A stretch of DNA of 64,000 nucleotides from positions 118,290-182,289 of the forward strand of contig BPJO01000007.1 of the NCBI GenBank assembly GCA_026004655.1, written 5' to 3'. The position numbers were made by a program, and so were the translations under genes. Positions 1 through 9,570 of this stretch are shown one piece after another; within the stretch, counting starts at the first letter, position 1; each line of letters opens with the position of its first letter. The stretch comes from Phycisphaerae bacterium. GTDB taxonomy: Bacteria > Planctomycetota > Phycisphaerae > Tepidisphaerales > Tepidisphaeraceae. Below the pieces are notes generated by a model that was given only the letters and a program-made list of their open reading frames with translations, was not told where the DNA came from and did not search any database.

Positions 1-1
1 C

Positions 2-2650
2 GGACAGCTCTGGTATGACGCCAACGCCAACGGTACGCGGGATAGCAACGATTATGCGTTGACCAACTGGATTGCGTACCTGGATACCAACAACAACGAT
101 CAAATCGATCCCGGGGAACCCATGACCCGGACTGATGAATCGGGCAATTATCGGTTCGACGGGCTCTTACCGGGATCCTATTCCGTCCGCACGGCTTCGT
201 ATCGCGGGTATTTTCTGTCCAGACCTCTGAGCAACGAATACAACCTGACTCTGTCGGCTGGAAGTTCGGTCAATCCGGGGGATTTTGCCTACTCTCAGCG
301 GACCATCTCGGGAACGGTTTTCATCGATCAAAACGCCAATGGTAATAAAGACGGAAACGATACCACAGGCCTGACCGGGTACACCGTTTACATCGATAGC
401 AACAACAACGGTGTCTTTGACACCGGTGAAACTTCCAGCATTACAATGGTCGGTGGGAGTTATAGCTTCGCTGGTCTCGATGCAGGAACTTACACCCTCC
501 GCGTTGCCAATCTAGGTGGGTATCTGCTAAGCAATCCCTCCAGCGGCGCATTGACCGTCAATCTCTTGACCACCAACTCGGTCGTCAACCAGAACTTCGG
601 CGTTTATCTCAACGGAACGGTATCCGGAACGGTCTATGCCGATGCCAATTTCAACGCCACTTTCGATACCGGTGACAGCTATCTGTCAGGGTGGACGGTC
701 TATTTCGATGCAAACAACAACAATATTCTCGATGCCGGGGAACCCTCAGCTGTCACGAGTTCGACGGGATCCTATACTCTCAACGGTGTCAAGCCGGGCA
801 CACCTCGGATCCGGGCGATCACGCAAAGTCCTTATTATGCTTTGGTTTCAAGCCTCACACCCACCCTGACCAGTGGTCAGTTCCTCTCCGGACAGGATTT
901 CCGATTCGTTCACCCGTCTTCCCTGACTTATCGTGACCCCGATTATCCCACAAGCAACAATCCGGGTTGGAATTGGTCGTATTACGAATACACCGGAACG
1001 ATCAGTTCGGTCTCCGCATTGGATACCATGACACCGGTTCGGAATGGAATGACCAATACTACCGGAACGACACCCATTGTCAGCATCAATACACCATCCC
1101 CCCGTGCGGATCAGTTCGGGATCATTTGGACAGGGTTTATTCAGGTTCCTGCCGACAACATTTACACCTTTTATACCACCAGCGACGACGGGAGCACACT
1201 TTCGATCGGAAATACGGTGGTGGTCAACAATGATGGTGCACACGGTTCTCAGGAACGAAGCGGGTTTATCGCCTTGCGTCAGGGGTTGCATGCCATCACC
1301 GTTCGTTATTTCGATGCCACCGGTGGACAATCCATCTCTGTCAGCTGGGAAAGCAGTTCGTTTTCAAAAACGGTTATTCCTTCTTCCGTAGCCTTTTTGG
1401 CGCCGACCGATCCGCTTGTCGCACCGACTTCCCTGACCGCTTTTCCCGTCGGAGTTGCAAGAATTGATTTGGATTGGAGTTACACCGGGACCGGTCACAG
1501 CGGATTCGTCCTCGAGCGGGCGACCGATTCGGAATTTACCCAGAACGTTCGATCCTTCACGATTTCCGATCCCAACGCCCGATCTTTTTCCGATACGACG
1601 GTCGTTTCAGGACAGACGTATTATTACCGTATTCGCTCGACTAGCGGGTCGCAACAATCCGATCCTTCCAACACGGTGTCAGCTACTGCCGATGCAGCTC
1701 CGACTGTCGCCATCACGCCCATTTCGCCTTCCCCACGGACAACACCCGTCGATACCATCACAGTGACGTTCAGCGAACCGGTAACCGGTTTTGATCTGAC
1801 GGATCTGGTGCTGAACCGAAACGGTGATCCGGTCGTGTTGTCAGGCGTTTCATTGACAACCACGGATCAACAAGTCTTCACGCTCACCGGGTTGTCTTCA
1901 TTGACCCGTCGTTCCGGGACGTACACGATCTGGTTGAACGCGTCCGGAGGGATCACGGATAATGCCGGCAATGCATTAGCCAATAGCGATACTCAAACCT
2001 GGCAAACCTACGCCACCGTTCAAGGCAGACATGTCTTCTACAACAACAGTTATTTTGATGGAAACAACCCCTCGGCCAATTCCGCCGACGATAACGCCAT
2101 TGCCACCGACAAATCGGCTTTGATCAGCGGACAAGCCACCCTGACCAATTACACGACCAGTTCGAAGGGCATCAACGGGGTCATGATCGACCTGATCGGT
2201 CTAGGGGGTGGATTGACTGTCAGCGATTTTGAGTTCCGTACGGGTCGATCAAACAATCCCTCCAACTGGTCGTTGCTGACGACTCTTCCCTCAATTCATG
2301 TTCGCGCGGTTTCCTCCGAGGTGGAACGGGTGACACTGATCTGGCCGGATTCAACGATTCGAAACACCTGGCTTCAGGTTCGACTTAAATCGACGGCGTC
2401 TTCGGGGCTGGCTTCGGATGACGTGTTTTATTTCGGAAACATCATCGGAGAGACCGGTGACACTCCCGGAAGTACCGTCGTCAACGCGTTGGATGTTTCG
2501 CGTGTAACTGCCAACTACAGCGGAAGAAACTTCGTCGGTATTACCAGTCTCTTCGACTTCGACCGTGATGGAAAAGTGACCGCTTTGGATGTCAGCATCG
2601 TCACGGCTAACTATTCGGGACGAAACCCTGTTACGTTGATTCAGATCTGA
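2..2650 (+). CDS. Secreted SdrD-repeat / PA14 / dockerin protein (5' end outside window)
   Basis: The frame is open from base 2, so the start lies upstream and 882 codons are visible. Domains in order: at least three SdrD_B-like beta-sandwich repeats (bases 2-900) with calcium-type motifs such as DSNNNGVFDTGE; a PA14-like domain (about 930-1350; WTGFIQVPADNIYTFY); a fibronectin-III-like domain (about 1425-1670); an Ig-like domain opening AAPTVAITPISPSP (about 1690-2010); an unassigned beta-rich stretch; and a C-terminal type-I dockerin made of two DVSxVTANYSGR repeats around DFDRDGKVTALD. PA14 domains usually bind carbohydrate and dockerins dock to cohesins, so an extracellular or surface adhesive role is inferred. 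No catalytic domain is visible. The last 10 bases overlap the convergent dehydrogenase gene. Confidence 0.85.
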   Translation, partial: GQLWYDANANGTRDSNDYALTNWIAYLDTNNNDQIDPGEPMTRTDESGNYRFDGLLPGSYSVRTASYRGYFLSRPLSNEYNLTLSAGSSVNPGDFAYSQRTISGTVFIDQNANGNKDGNDTTGLTGYTVYIDSNNNGVFDTGETSSITMVGGSYSFAGLDAGTYTLRVANLGGYLLSNPSSGALTVNLLTTNSVVNQNFGVYLNGTVSGTVYADANFNATFDTGDSYLSGWTVYFDANNNNILDAGEPSAVTSSTGSYTLNGVKPGTPRIRAITQSPYYALVSSLTPTLTSGQFLSGQDFRFVHPSSLTYRDPDYPTSNNPGWNWSYYEYTGTISSVSALDTMTPVRNGMTNTTGTTPIVSINTPSPRADQFGIIWTGFIQVPADNIYTFYTTSDDGSTLSIGNTVVVNNDGAHGSQERSGFIALRQGLHAITVRYFDATGGQSISVSWESSSFSKTVIPSSVAFLAPTDPLVAPTSLTAFPVGVARIDLDWSYTGTGHSGFVLERATDSEFTQNVRSFTISDPNARSFSDTTVVSGQTYYYRIRSTSGSQQSDPSNTVSATADAAPTVAITPISPSPRTTPVDTITVTFSEPVTGFDLTDLVLNRNGDPVVLSGVSLTTTDQQVFTLTGLSSLTRRSGTYTIWLNASGGITDNAGNALANSDTQTWQTYATVQGRHVFYNNSYFDGNNPSANSADDNAIATDKSALISGQATLTNYTTSSKGINGVMIDLIGLGGGLTVSDFEFRTGRSNNPSNWSLLTTLPSIHVRAVSSEVERVTLIWPDSTIRNTWLQVRLKSTASSGLASDDVFYFGNIIGETGDTPGSTVVNALDVSRVTANYSGRNFVGITSLFDFDRDGKVTALDVSIVTANYSGRNPVTLIQI

Positions 2651-3564
2651 TCCGGCGGATGGGTGTCGGATCCCGGTTTCATTGATTGCATTTGTTCGAC
2701 AACTTTGAACAAGGCTTGAGTGCCTTCCTTTCCACAACCCATGCGCTGAAGACGCTGGTACAGCTTTTGGACCCATCGGATGACGGGCAGCTTGATATGA
2801 TTCTGGCGGGCAAACTCAACAACCAGTCCCAGATCCTTAGCTGCTAGATCGACCATGAAACCGGGGGAAAAGTCGCCTTGGATCATTTTCGGTCCCAGCA
2901 TCTGGAGTTGCCAGGATCGGGCTGCCCCGGCCCCGACCGCCTCGAGGGTGGTTGAAAGATCCAAACCACTTTTTTTGGCAAAGATCATCGCTTCACTGAC
3001 AGCCAGGAGTGTTTCAAGCACGAGGATCTGATTCACCAGCTTGGTGAGCTGTCCGTTTCCGCTCGGACCGGTGTAAGTGACGGTTTGTCCCATCTGTTTC
3101 AGGAGAGGTTCCACACGATCGAAAGCAGGTTTAGACCCACCGCACATGATTGAGAGGGTGGCTTGACGGGCGCCAACATCTCCACCGGAGACGGGGGCGT
3201 CAATCAAGTCGATGCCTGCTGACGCAAGCGTTTTGGCAAATTGACGAGTGGCAGTGGGGCTGATCGTTGAATGATCGACTATGATCGTGCCTTTACGGGC
3301 GGACCGGATCAAACCGTCTTGTCCGAACAGTACTTTCTGGACGTCGGGGGTGTCGGTCACACAAATAAAGATGACCTCAGCCTGCTCGGCGAGGTCGGCG
3401 GGGGAGTCGGCCCAGGTTGCCCCTTCGGCTAAAACCGCTCGTGCTTTGCAAGCCGTCCGGGAATGCACCGTCAAACGATATCCGGTCTTCCGAAGAAGAT
3501 TCAGGGACATCGGTAAACCCATTATTCCCATTCCGATAAAACCCAAATGTGTTGGTGTTTCCAT
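2641..3564 (-). CDS. NAD(P)-dependent beta-hydroxyacid dehydrogenase, tartronate semialdehyde reductase type
   Basis: 307 aa from the ATG at 3564; the upstream in-frame extension shows no homology. The N-terminal Rossmann motif is GFIGMGIMGLPM (residues 8-19). The substrate-site segment DAPVSGGDVGA (122-132), the catalytic lysine in TKLVNQ (Lys175) and the C-terminal KDLGL motif (243-247) are all present, as in 3-hydroxyisobutyrate dehydrogenase and 2-hydroxy-3-oxopropionate reductase (GarR/GlxR). The family reduces tartronate semialdehyde to D-glycerate or oxidises hydroxyisobutyrate; the sequence alone does not decide. A glycerate kinase lies 3 kb away, beyond clpB on the same strand, which favours the glycerate role. 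It is convergent with, and overlaps by 10 bp, the dockerin protein gene. Confidence 0.85.
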   Translation of the reverse strand: METPTHLGFIGMGIMGLPMSLNLLRKTGYRLTVHSRTACKARAVLAEGATWADSPADLAEQAEVIFICVTDTPDVQKVLFGQDGLIRSARKGTIIVDHSTISPTATRQFAKTLASAGIDLIDAPVSGGDVGARQATLSIMCGGSKPAFDRVEPLLKQMGQTVTYTGPSGNGQLTKLVNQILVLETLLAVSEAMIFAKKSGLDLSTTLEAVGAGAARSWQLQMLGPKMIQGDFSPGFMVDLAAKDLGLVVEFARQNHIKLPVIRWVQKLYQRLQRMGCGKEGTQALFKVVEQMQSMKPGSDTHPPDQI

Positions 3565-3712
3565 CTTGCTGAATCGCAGAATACTCCCAATTTCCGGCAG
3601 GAAAAGAAGAAATTCAAACCTCTTCAAAAAACTTTTTACCCCAGGTTGTCAGATTGACAGCTAAAAAGACCAACCTGCAAGTTTGGCATAGGTTAGGATT
3701 AATGGGGTCGAA

Positions 3713-3728
3713 GATTTTTCGGAAAATC
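3713..3728. promoter_or_regulatory. Inverted repeat upstream of the clpB promoter
   Basis: GATTTT-TCGG-AAAATC is a perfect 6-bp inverted repeat with a 4-nt loop, ending 11 bp before the sigma-54-like -24 element. It could be a binding site for a regulator or only an AT-rich hairpin. No CIRCE element (the HrcA operator) is visible. Confidence 0.3.
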
Positions 3729-3739
3729 GTGGTCCGAAC

Positions 3740-3755
3740 TGGCACAAAGGTTGCA
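3740..3755 (+). promoter_or_regulatory. Sigma-54 (RpoN) type promoter of clpB
   Basis: The sequence TGGCACAAAGGTTGCA, preceded by C, matches the -24/-12 consensus YTGGCACGrnnnTTGCW at every fixed base except one (A for the G after TGGCAC). The spacing between GG and GC is exact. The -12 GC lies at 3753-3754, predicting transcription from about 3766. The clpB ATG is at 3787 with an AAAGAGG-type ribosome site between. Sigma-54 genes need an ATP-driven enhancer-binding protein; none is encoded in the window. Confidence 0.7.
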
Positions 3756-3786
3756 TAAAGTTGTTTTAAAGAAAGAGGATACAACC

Positions 3787-6417
3787 ATGCGCTTTGACCA
3801 ATTGACGACAAAAGCCCAAGAGGCACTTGCTGGTGCACAGGAACTGGCGCGCCAGCGAAACAACCCTGAAGTGACACCCATGCATCTGCTCCGTTCCTTG
3901 TTGGAACCGGATCAGACCACCATTCATGCCCTATTGCGAAAGCTGAGTATCAACACCAGCGATTTGACCGGACGGGTGGACCAGCACTTGCAACGGTTGC
4001 CCAACTCTTCCGGGACCCAGATCGGCGCCAGTCGGTCATTGATGGACGTACTCGATGACGCCCAGAAACAGGCCGAGCGGCTTAAGGACGAGTATGTTAG
4101 TACCGAACACCTCCTGATTAGTCTCACCAGTCAGTCCAATGAGGCTTCGACATTGTTGAATCAGTCGGGAGTGACCACTGACAAGCTGTTGTCATCCTTG
4201 AAAGACGTTCGTGGGAACCAGCGGGTGACGGATCAGAACCCCGAAGACAAGTACCAGGCGTTGGAAAAATACGGAAAGGACCTTGTCGCCTTGGCCAAAC
4301 TGGGAAAGATCGACCCGGTCATCGGTCGAGATGAGGAAATCCGCCGGACCATGCAGGTCCTGTCACGAAGGACCAAGAACAATCCGGTTCTGATCGGGGA
4401 ACCAGGTGTCGGAAAAACCGCCATTGTTGAGGGTCTGGCGATGCGGATCGTCAAAGGCGATGTCCCGACAGCCCTTCAGAATAAACGGATCGTTGCACTC
4501 GACATGGGCGCGCTGATCGCCGGGGCCAAGTATCGTGGGGAGTTTGAAGACCGACTCAAAGCAGTCATCAAGGAAGTCCAGGCCGGTGACGGACAGGTGA
4601 TTCTTTTCATTGACGAGCTTCATACGGTCGTGGGTGCAGGTCGCACCGATGGCGCCATGGACGCAGGCAACCTGCTCAAGCCCGCTTTGGCCCGTGGCGA
4701 ACTACGATGCATCGGTGCAACGACCCTCGACGAATACCGAAAACACATCGAAAAGGATCCGGCTTTGGAACGTCGGTTTCAACCGATTCTGATCGGGGAA
4801 CCGAGTGTCGAAGATACGATTGCGATCCTTCGTGGATTGAAACAGCGTTACGAAACCCATCACGGTGTTCGTATCACCGACAACGCGATCGTCGCGGCTG
4901 CCACGCTGTCCGATCGGTATATCCAGGACCGGTTCCTACCCGACAAAGCCATCGACCTGATCGACGAAGCCGCTTCCAGGTTGGCGCTAGAGAATCAATC
5001 CGTTCCCGAAGAAATTGATCGATTGATCCGAAGGCAGGCTCAGCTCGAACTTGTCCAGGGACAGTTGAAGGATGAAAAAGATCCCGACGCGCAAAAACGT
5101 TTGGAAAGCATCAAAGAAGAGCTGGCCGAAGTCCACAAACAACTTCAAGAGCTCAACCGACAGTGGGAGCTTGAAAAAGCCGGTCTCGGAGATGTCAACA
5201 CGTTGCGCGCCCAGTACCTGAGTCGTCGGGAAAAGTACGAACAACGCGAAGCAGCCATCGTGTCGGCGTTACGCGAAGGTCGACGTGTTTCTGAAAAGGA
5301 ACTACAGGAAGTGGCTGCGGAGGAAAAACTGCTCAAACAGTTGAAGCAGCAACTCGACAAGTTGGAATCCGAATCAAAGACAGAGAAAAAAACCGAATCT
5401 CGTCTGCTCAAGCAGGAAGTCGATGCGGAAGAAATTGCCGAGGTCGTTTCCCGATGGACGGGTATTCCTGTTTCGCGGATGATGGAAACAGAACGGGAAA
5501 AGCTACTGAAAATGGAAGAAAATCTTGCCCAACGCGTCATCGGACAGGAAGACGCTGTCCGGGCCGTTTCCGATGCGGTTCGTCGGTCCCGTGCCGGACT
5601 GGGAGATCCGAATCGACCTATCGGGTCGTTTTTGTTCCTCGGTCCGACCGGTGTGGGTAAAACCGAATTGTGCAAGGCTTTGGCAGAGTTCCTGTTCGAC
5701 GACGAGAGCAGCATGGTTCGTATCGACATGAGCGAGTTCATGGAGCAGCACTCTGTCGCCCGTCTGATCGGAGCCCCCCCGGGATATGTCGGTTATGAAG
5801 AAGGGGGTGTGCTGACCGAGGCGGTTCGTCGAAAACCGTACAGTGTGATCCTGTTCGATGAGATCGAAAAGGCTCATCGGGATGTGTTCAACGTTCTTTT
5901 GCAGGTGCTGGATGACGGACGTCTGACCGACGGGCAGGGTCGGACCGTTGATTTCAAGAACACCGTGATCGTCATGACCAGCAACATTGGTTCTCAGCAG
6001 ATCATGGAACTGTCCAGCAAGAACGCGGAGGACTGGGAAATCGAAGCCGTGGTCAAATCTCAGCTTCGAAATTATTTCAGACCCGAGTTTCTCAACCGGA
6101 TCGACGAAATCATCGTCTTCCATCCGTTGAAGAAAGAGCAACTGACTCGGATCGTGGATGTTCAACTCAAGCACCTGGCCAAACGGTTGACCGATCGTGG
6201 TCTTACGCTTGAAATGACCGATGCAGCGAAACAACTTCTTGCCGATGAGGGGTATGATCCGCAGTTCGGCGCCCGTCCTTTGAAACGGGTGATCCAACAA
6301 CGGATCGAAAATCCTCTGGCATTGAAGCTATTACGCGGGGAATTGGATGAAAAGGCTACGACGGTCTTGATCGACGCCGATCCGTCGAGAAAGGATTTCA
6401 CCTTCACAGCCCGGTAA
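3787..6417 (+). CDS. clpB: Chaperone ClpB (AAA+ disaggregase)
   Basis: 876 aa from [14 protein letters not shown], the usual ClpB start; the open frame upstream is shorter than a gene and spans the promoter. Domains: Clp N domain (1-145); first AAA+ module with Walker A GEPGVGKT (about 204-211) and Walker B LFIDELH (about 272-278); a coiled-coil middle domain (about 400-530) that marks ClpB rather than ClpA/C; second AAA+ module with GPTGVGKT (about 619-626) and [10 protein letters not shown]; and the C-terminal D2-small domain with FGARPLKR. It forms a hexamer that works with DnaK to rescue aggregated proteins. A sigma-54-type promoter lies directly upstream. It is convergent with glycerate kinase, with a gap of 3 bp. 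Confidence 0.97.
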   Translation: MRFDQLTTKAQEALAGAQELARQRNNPEVTPMHLLRSLLEPDQTTIHALLRKLSINTSDLTGRVDQHLQRLPNSSGTQIGASRSLMDVLDDAQKQAERLKDEYVSTEHLLISLTSQSNEASTLLNQSGVTTDKLLSSLKDVRGNQRVTDQNPEDKYQALEKYGKDLVALAKLGKIDPVIGRDEEIRRTMQVLSRRTKNNPVLIGEPGVGKTAIVEGLAMRIVKGDVPTALQNKRIVALDMGALIAGAKYRGEFEDRLKAVIKEVQAGDGQVILFIDELHTVVGAGRTDGAMDAGNLLKPALARGELRCIGATTLDEYRKHIEKDPALERRFQPILIGEPSVEDTIAILRGLKQRYETHHGVRITDNAIVAAATLSDRYIQDRFLPDKAIDLIDEAASRLALENQSVPEEIDRLIRRQAQLELVQGQLKDEKDPDAQKRLESIKEELAEVHKQLQELNRQWELEKAGLGDVNTLRAQYLSRREKYEQREAAIVSALREGRRVSEKELQEVAAEEKLLKQLKQQLDKLESESKTEKKTESRLLKQEVDAEEIAEVVSRWTGIPVSRMMETEREKLLKMEENLAQRVIGQEDAVRAVSDAVRRSRAGLGDPNRPIGSFLFLGPTGVGKTELCKALAEFLFDDESSMVRIDMSEFMEQHSVARLIGAPPGYVGYEEGGVLTEAVRRKPYSVILFDEIEKAHRDVFNVLLQVLDDGRLTDGQGRTVDFKNTVIVMTSNIGSQQIMELSSKNAEDWEIEAVVKSQLRNYFRPEFLNRIDEIIVFHPLKKEQLTRIVDVQLKHLAKRLTDRGLTLEMTDAAKQLLADEGYDPQFGARPLKRVIQQRIENPLALKLLRGELDEKATTVLIDADPSRKDFTFTAR

Positions 6418-6420
6418 TGC

Positions 6421-7608
6421 CTACACCAGCAAGCGGAGCGTCCGGGCAACGGTGTCGGTTAAAAGTGAAGCAGCCTGTCGGAAGGCCTGATCCGTGTTCA
6501 TCGACTGATCCGTGATGCTGAAATAACTGGTCAATCCTTCTTCCAGGAGCCGATCGGCCCCGTTGCCTATGACGCCCGTAAAAGCGATACACCTCTTTGC
6601 GGCTTGTTTACAGGCCCGTGCGACCACCGCAGGGGCTTTACCCGCCAGTGTCTGGGAATCGAGTTTGCCCTCCCCGGTAATGACCAGATCGGCTTTGGCC
6701 AGACGTCGATGAAAACCGCTGAGACCAAGAATCAGTTCGGCACCGCTGACGATCGAGGCTCCGAACAACACCATCATCCCAAATCCGACGCCCCCGGCTG
6801 CCCCCGCGCCGGGCGCCATCGCCTGGTCTTGCCTTTGCAACCGGTCTGCCAGTTTACGCAAAGCCTCATCCAGAAGTCGTACCTGATCCGGAGTAGCCCC
6901 TTTCTGCGGGGCAAAGATGTGTGCAGCACCGTCCGGACCATATAACGGATTCCCCACGTCACAAGCCACTACGAACTCGATTCCCCGTGTGTCGAGTACG
7001 GCTTGGGAAGCCGGATCCGGAAGAGCCAGACTCGATTGGTAGTTCCTGTATAATGGGTGATACGGCTGAATCGAGAGCACCATCCCGACGTCTTTTCCAC
7101 ACAGTTTACGGTCGTTCGCCGAATAGATCTTTCCGTTGATCATTCGGATGGCTCCGCCCCAGGCTTGAGCGATCCCGATACCCCCGTCACAAGTAGCGCT
7201 ACCCCCGATACCCAGAATGATCTTTTTAACCCCGGTGTCGGCTGCGTGTCGGAGCAGTTCCCCGGTTCCGAAGGTCGTCGTACGGGTCGGGTCATATTGG
7301 CAAGGGTCTAGAAGTATTAATCCCGAGGCCGACGCTAGCTCGATCACGGCAGTACGTCCGTTATCAATGAACGCGACCGGTGCAGACACTTTCATCCCGG
7401 GTAGGGGTCCACATACTTCAAACGTCTTGCAAGTCCCGGCGACCGACGTGAGTACCGCTTGTACGGTACCTTCGCCACCGTCGGCTAGTGGGCATAAATC
7501 GATATCCGCTTCAGGACACGCCCGTCGTACGCCGTCCACAATGGCTTGGGTTGCTTCCTTTTGTGTCAAAGAACCTTTGAACTTGTCAGTCGCGATCAGA
7601 ATTCGCAT
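6421..7608 (-). CDS. Glycerate kinase (GarK/GlxK family)
   Basis: 395 aa from MRILIATDKFKGSL, the canonical start of the bacterial glycerate 2-kinase family; the 8-residue upstream extension is dropped. Family motifs visible: DKFKGSL (8-14), LADGGEGT, the glycine-rich GIGGSATCDGGIG, AAGGVGFGM and a late VITGEGKLD segment. It phosphorylates D-glycerate to 2-phosphoglycerate, feeding photorespiratory-type or glyoxylate carbon into glycolysis. The GarR-like dehydrogenase on the far side of clpB would supply glycerate. Divergent from the Gfo/Idh gene, with a 122-bp shared upstream region. Confidence 0.92.
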   Translation of the reverse strand: MRILIATDKFKGSLTQKEATQAIVDGVRRACPEADIDLCPLADGGEGTVQAVLTSVAGTCKTFEVCGPLPGMKVSAPVAFIDNGRTAVIELASASGLILLDPCQYDPTRTTTFGTGELLRHAADTGVKKIILGIGGSATCDGGIGIAQAWGGAIRMINGKIYSANDRKLCGKDVGMVLSIQPYHPLYRNYQSSLALPDPASQAVLDTRGIEFVVACDVGNPLYGPDGAAHIFAPQKGATPDQVRLLDEALRKLADRLQRQDQAMAPGAGAAGGVGFGMMVLFGASIVSGAELILGLSGFHRRLAKADLVITGEGKLDSQTLAGKAPAVVARACKQAAKRCIAFTGVIGNGADRLLEEGLTSYFSITDQSMNTDQAFRQAASLLTDTVARTLRLLV

Positions 7609-7730
7609 GGTTGAATAACATAACCATACCATTCGTCGGGTACTCTTAACAGTTCGCGAATGAGTGGTTACGATGCCTCTGATTCGAGTGATGAATGAGG
7701 GTATGAAGCGTTTAGAGGAGAACCAGACCC

Positions 7731-8924
7731 ATGTCCGCCAAAACGATCAACGTTGCACTCATCGGTCAAAAGTTTATGGGCCGTGCGCACAGCAATGCGT
7801 ATTTGAAAGCGCCGCGTTTTTTTGATCTACCTGTAAATCCGGTGATGCATACGATCATCGCGCGAGACCTGTCGAGTCTGAAAAAGTTCGCGGACCGATG
7901 GGGATGGGCTAACGCGACGACCGACTGGCGTGAAGCAATCAATCACCCGGAAATAGGTCTGGTGGATGTAACGACACCCAACAACAAACACAAAGAGTTC
8001 GTTCTGGAAGCATTAAAAGCCGGCAAGCACGTGGCTTGCGAAAAACCGTTGGCCGCGACGCTGGACGACGCCCGCGAAATGCGTGACGCAGCCAAGAAGG
8101 CAAAACGATGCAAAACCTTCGTTTGGTATAACTATCGTCGTGTTCCTGCTGTTGCGACCGCATACCAACTGGCGCGGGAAGGGCGTCTGGGTCGGATTTA
8201 TCACGTTCGGGCTTATTACCTGCAAGGTTGGGCTTCGTCGCCGGATATTCCGCTGATCTGGCGTTTTGACAAGGAACAGGCCGGTTCGGGGTCTTTAGGT
8301 GATTTAGGGGCTCACGTGATTGATATGGTGAGGTTTGTGACAGGCGACGAAGTGGAGGAGATCGTCGGTTCGATCAGTGAAACGTTTATCAAAGAGCGCA
8401 CAATCCCGTCCGGTGTGGGAGGGGCGGGGATCGCGTCCGGCGCCAAAGCGGGTGGCAAAAAAGGCAAAGTCACCGTCGATGACGCCGTTCACGCCATCGG
8501 ACGGATGAAACAGGGCGGGATTTTCTCCGTCGAGGCCACTCGTTTTGCCACCGGGGATGAAAATAAACACGGGTTTGAAATCAATGGCGAAAAAGGGTCG
8601 GTTTTCTTCAACTTCGAAGATTTGAACAACCTGTACTACTATGACGCCACGTTACCGGTTCATGTCCGGGGATGGACTAAGATCCAGACCAGTGTTCCCG
8701 GGGTCCACCCTTACCAGGCTGCGTATTGGCCGACGGCTCATCCCGGAGGATACGAACACGCATTCGTGAATCAGGCTGCTGACATGATGCGCGTGCTCGG
8801 GGGTGAAAAACCGGAAATTCCATTACCCGATTTCGATGACGCGTTTGAAACTCAAAGGGTGCTCGAAGCGATTGAACTGTCCGCCAAGCAGCAGGCGCCT
8901 GTCAAACTTTCGACGGTCAAATAA
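7731..8924 (+). CDS. Gfo/Idh/MocA family NAD(P)-dependent oxidoreductase
   Basis: 397 aa with a GAGGAGAAC ribosome site just upstream. The N-terminal Rossmann fold has VALIGQKFMGRAHSNAY, and the family EKP signature is ACEKPLA (about residues 102-108). The C-terminal domain carries a GSLGDLGAHVIDM segment, typical of sugar and inositol dehydrogenases. There is an inserted Gly/Lys-rich loop (GAGIASGAKAGGKKGK). No Tat signal is seen, so it is cytoplasmic. The substrate cannot be told; planctomycetes hold many paralogues for polysaccharide breakdown products. Confidence 0.92.
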   Translation: MSAKTINVALIGQKFMGRAHSNAYLKAPRFFDLPVNPVMHTIIARDLSSLKKFADRWGWANATTDWREAINHPEIGLVDVTTPNNKHKEFVLEALKAGKHVACEKPLAATLDDAREMRDAAKKAKRCKTFVWYNYRRVPAVATAYQLAREGRLGRIYHVRAYYLQGWASSPDIPLIWRFDKEQAGSGSLGDLGAHVIDMVRFVTGDEVEEIVGSISETFIKERTIPSGVGGAGIASGAKAGGKKGKVTVDDAVHAIGRMKQGGIFSVEATRFATGDENKHGFEINGEKGSVFFNFEDLNNLYYYDATLPVHVRGWTKIQTSVPGVHPYQAAYWPTAHPGGYEHAFVNQAADMMRVLGGEKPEIPLPDFDDAFETQRVLEAIELSAKQQAPVKLSTVK

Positions 8925-8935
8925 AACGATATCAA

Positions 8936-9304
8936 TCAGATTTGTGTTCTTTCGACCGAATAAGAAGTCGGTGAAACATGGATAGACAGGTGCGAGGGTA
9001 CCGAAGCGTCCTCGATTACAAAGGTCAGAGGCAGTACATCAATGAACGATCTTGCGGAGGGTAGTGCGTGTTCCTCAAAATAATCCCCGATGTGCAGCAC
9101 CAGACGATACTGTCCGGCGGACATTTTTGTTGAGTCCAGAAGGGGTTGTGGTGTGGTTCCCTGCACATCGGTACACCCACTTTTGAGGAGGATATCGGAG
9201 TGAAGATCCACCCAATAGAGCTGAAATCTCACACCCGATGCCGGGCGGTCGTGGGTGGTGTCGTGGATGCTGGCCGTCAACCGAGCGGTCATGGTGCTAA
9301 GCAT
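8936..9304 (-). CDS. Transthyretin-like protein, degenerate 5-hydroxyisourate hydrolase
   Basis: 122 aa (or 118 from the ATG at 9292). The fold-defining stretches of the HIUase/TTR family are clear: RPASGVRFQLYWV, AGQYRLVLHIGDYF, FIDVLPLTFVI and a C-terminal SPTSYS. The catalytic set is not. By my alignment, His9 of the family (in the LSVHILN-type motif) is Ser, Arg47 is Thr, only the C-terminal His98 remains, and the diagnostic C-terminal YRGS is replaced by VERTQ. It may be a non-hydrolase transthyretin-fold protein. No uricase or OHCU decarboxylase lies nearby. Convergent with the Gfo/Idh gene (11-bp gap). Confidence 0.7.
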   Translation of the reverse strand: MLSTMTARLTASIHDTTHDRPASGVRFQLYWVDLHSDILLKSGCTDVQGTTPQPLLDSTKMSAGQYRLVLHIGDYFEEHALPSARSFIDVLPLTFVIEDASVPSHLSIHVSPTSYSVERTQI

Positions 9305-9378
9305 ACCTGATTTGTATCGGCCAATAACCTTACCGGCTTGTCCAAAGGGAAAAAAAAACGTAAACTACAGTTTATTAA

Positions 9379-9462
9379 GGCCTCTTGGCGGAATTGGCAG
9401 ACGCGCTGGACTCAAAATCCAGTTCCCGCGAGGGAGTATCGGTTCGACCCCGATAGAGGCCA
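9379..9462 (+). tRNA. tRNA-Leu (anticodon CAA)
   Basis: Class II cloverleaf of 84 nt including the discriminator A. The acceptor stem GGCCTCT pairs perfectly with AGAGGCC. The anticodon stem CTGGA/TCCAG closes a CTCAAAA loop, giving anticodon CAA. A long variable arm is present, and the T-arm is ATCGG-TTCGACC-CCGAT. CCA is not encoded (ATT follows). Confidence 0.95.
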
Positions 9463-9570
9463 TTATCATCATTATTATTTCCTTTTTCCTCATTCAGGTA
9501 TTTTTACATCTGTGATACCAAACTATGGGTGCGTCGGGAATTTCATTAACCGCCCCCATGAGGCGATAAG

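Noticed and set aside
5503..6300. 265-codon minus-strand frame inside clpB
   Set aside because: Shadow of the second AAA+ module of ClpB.
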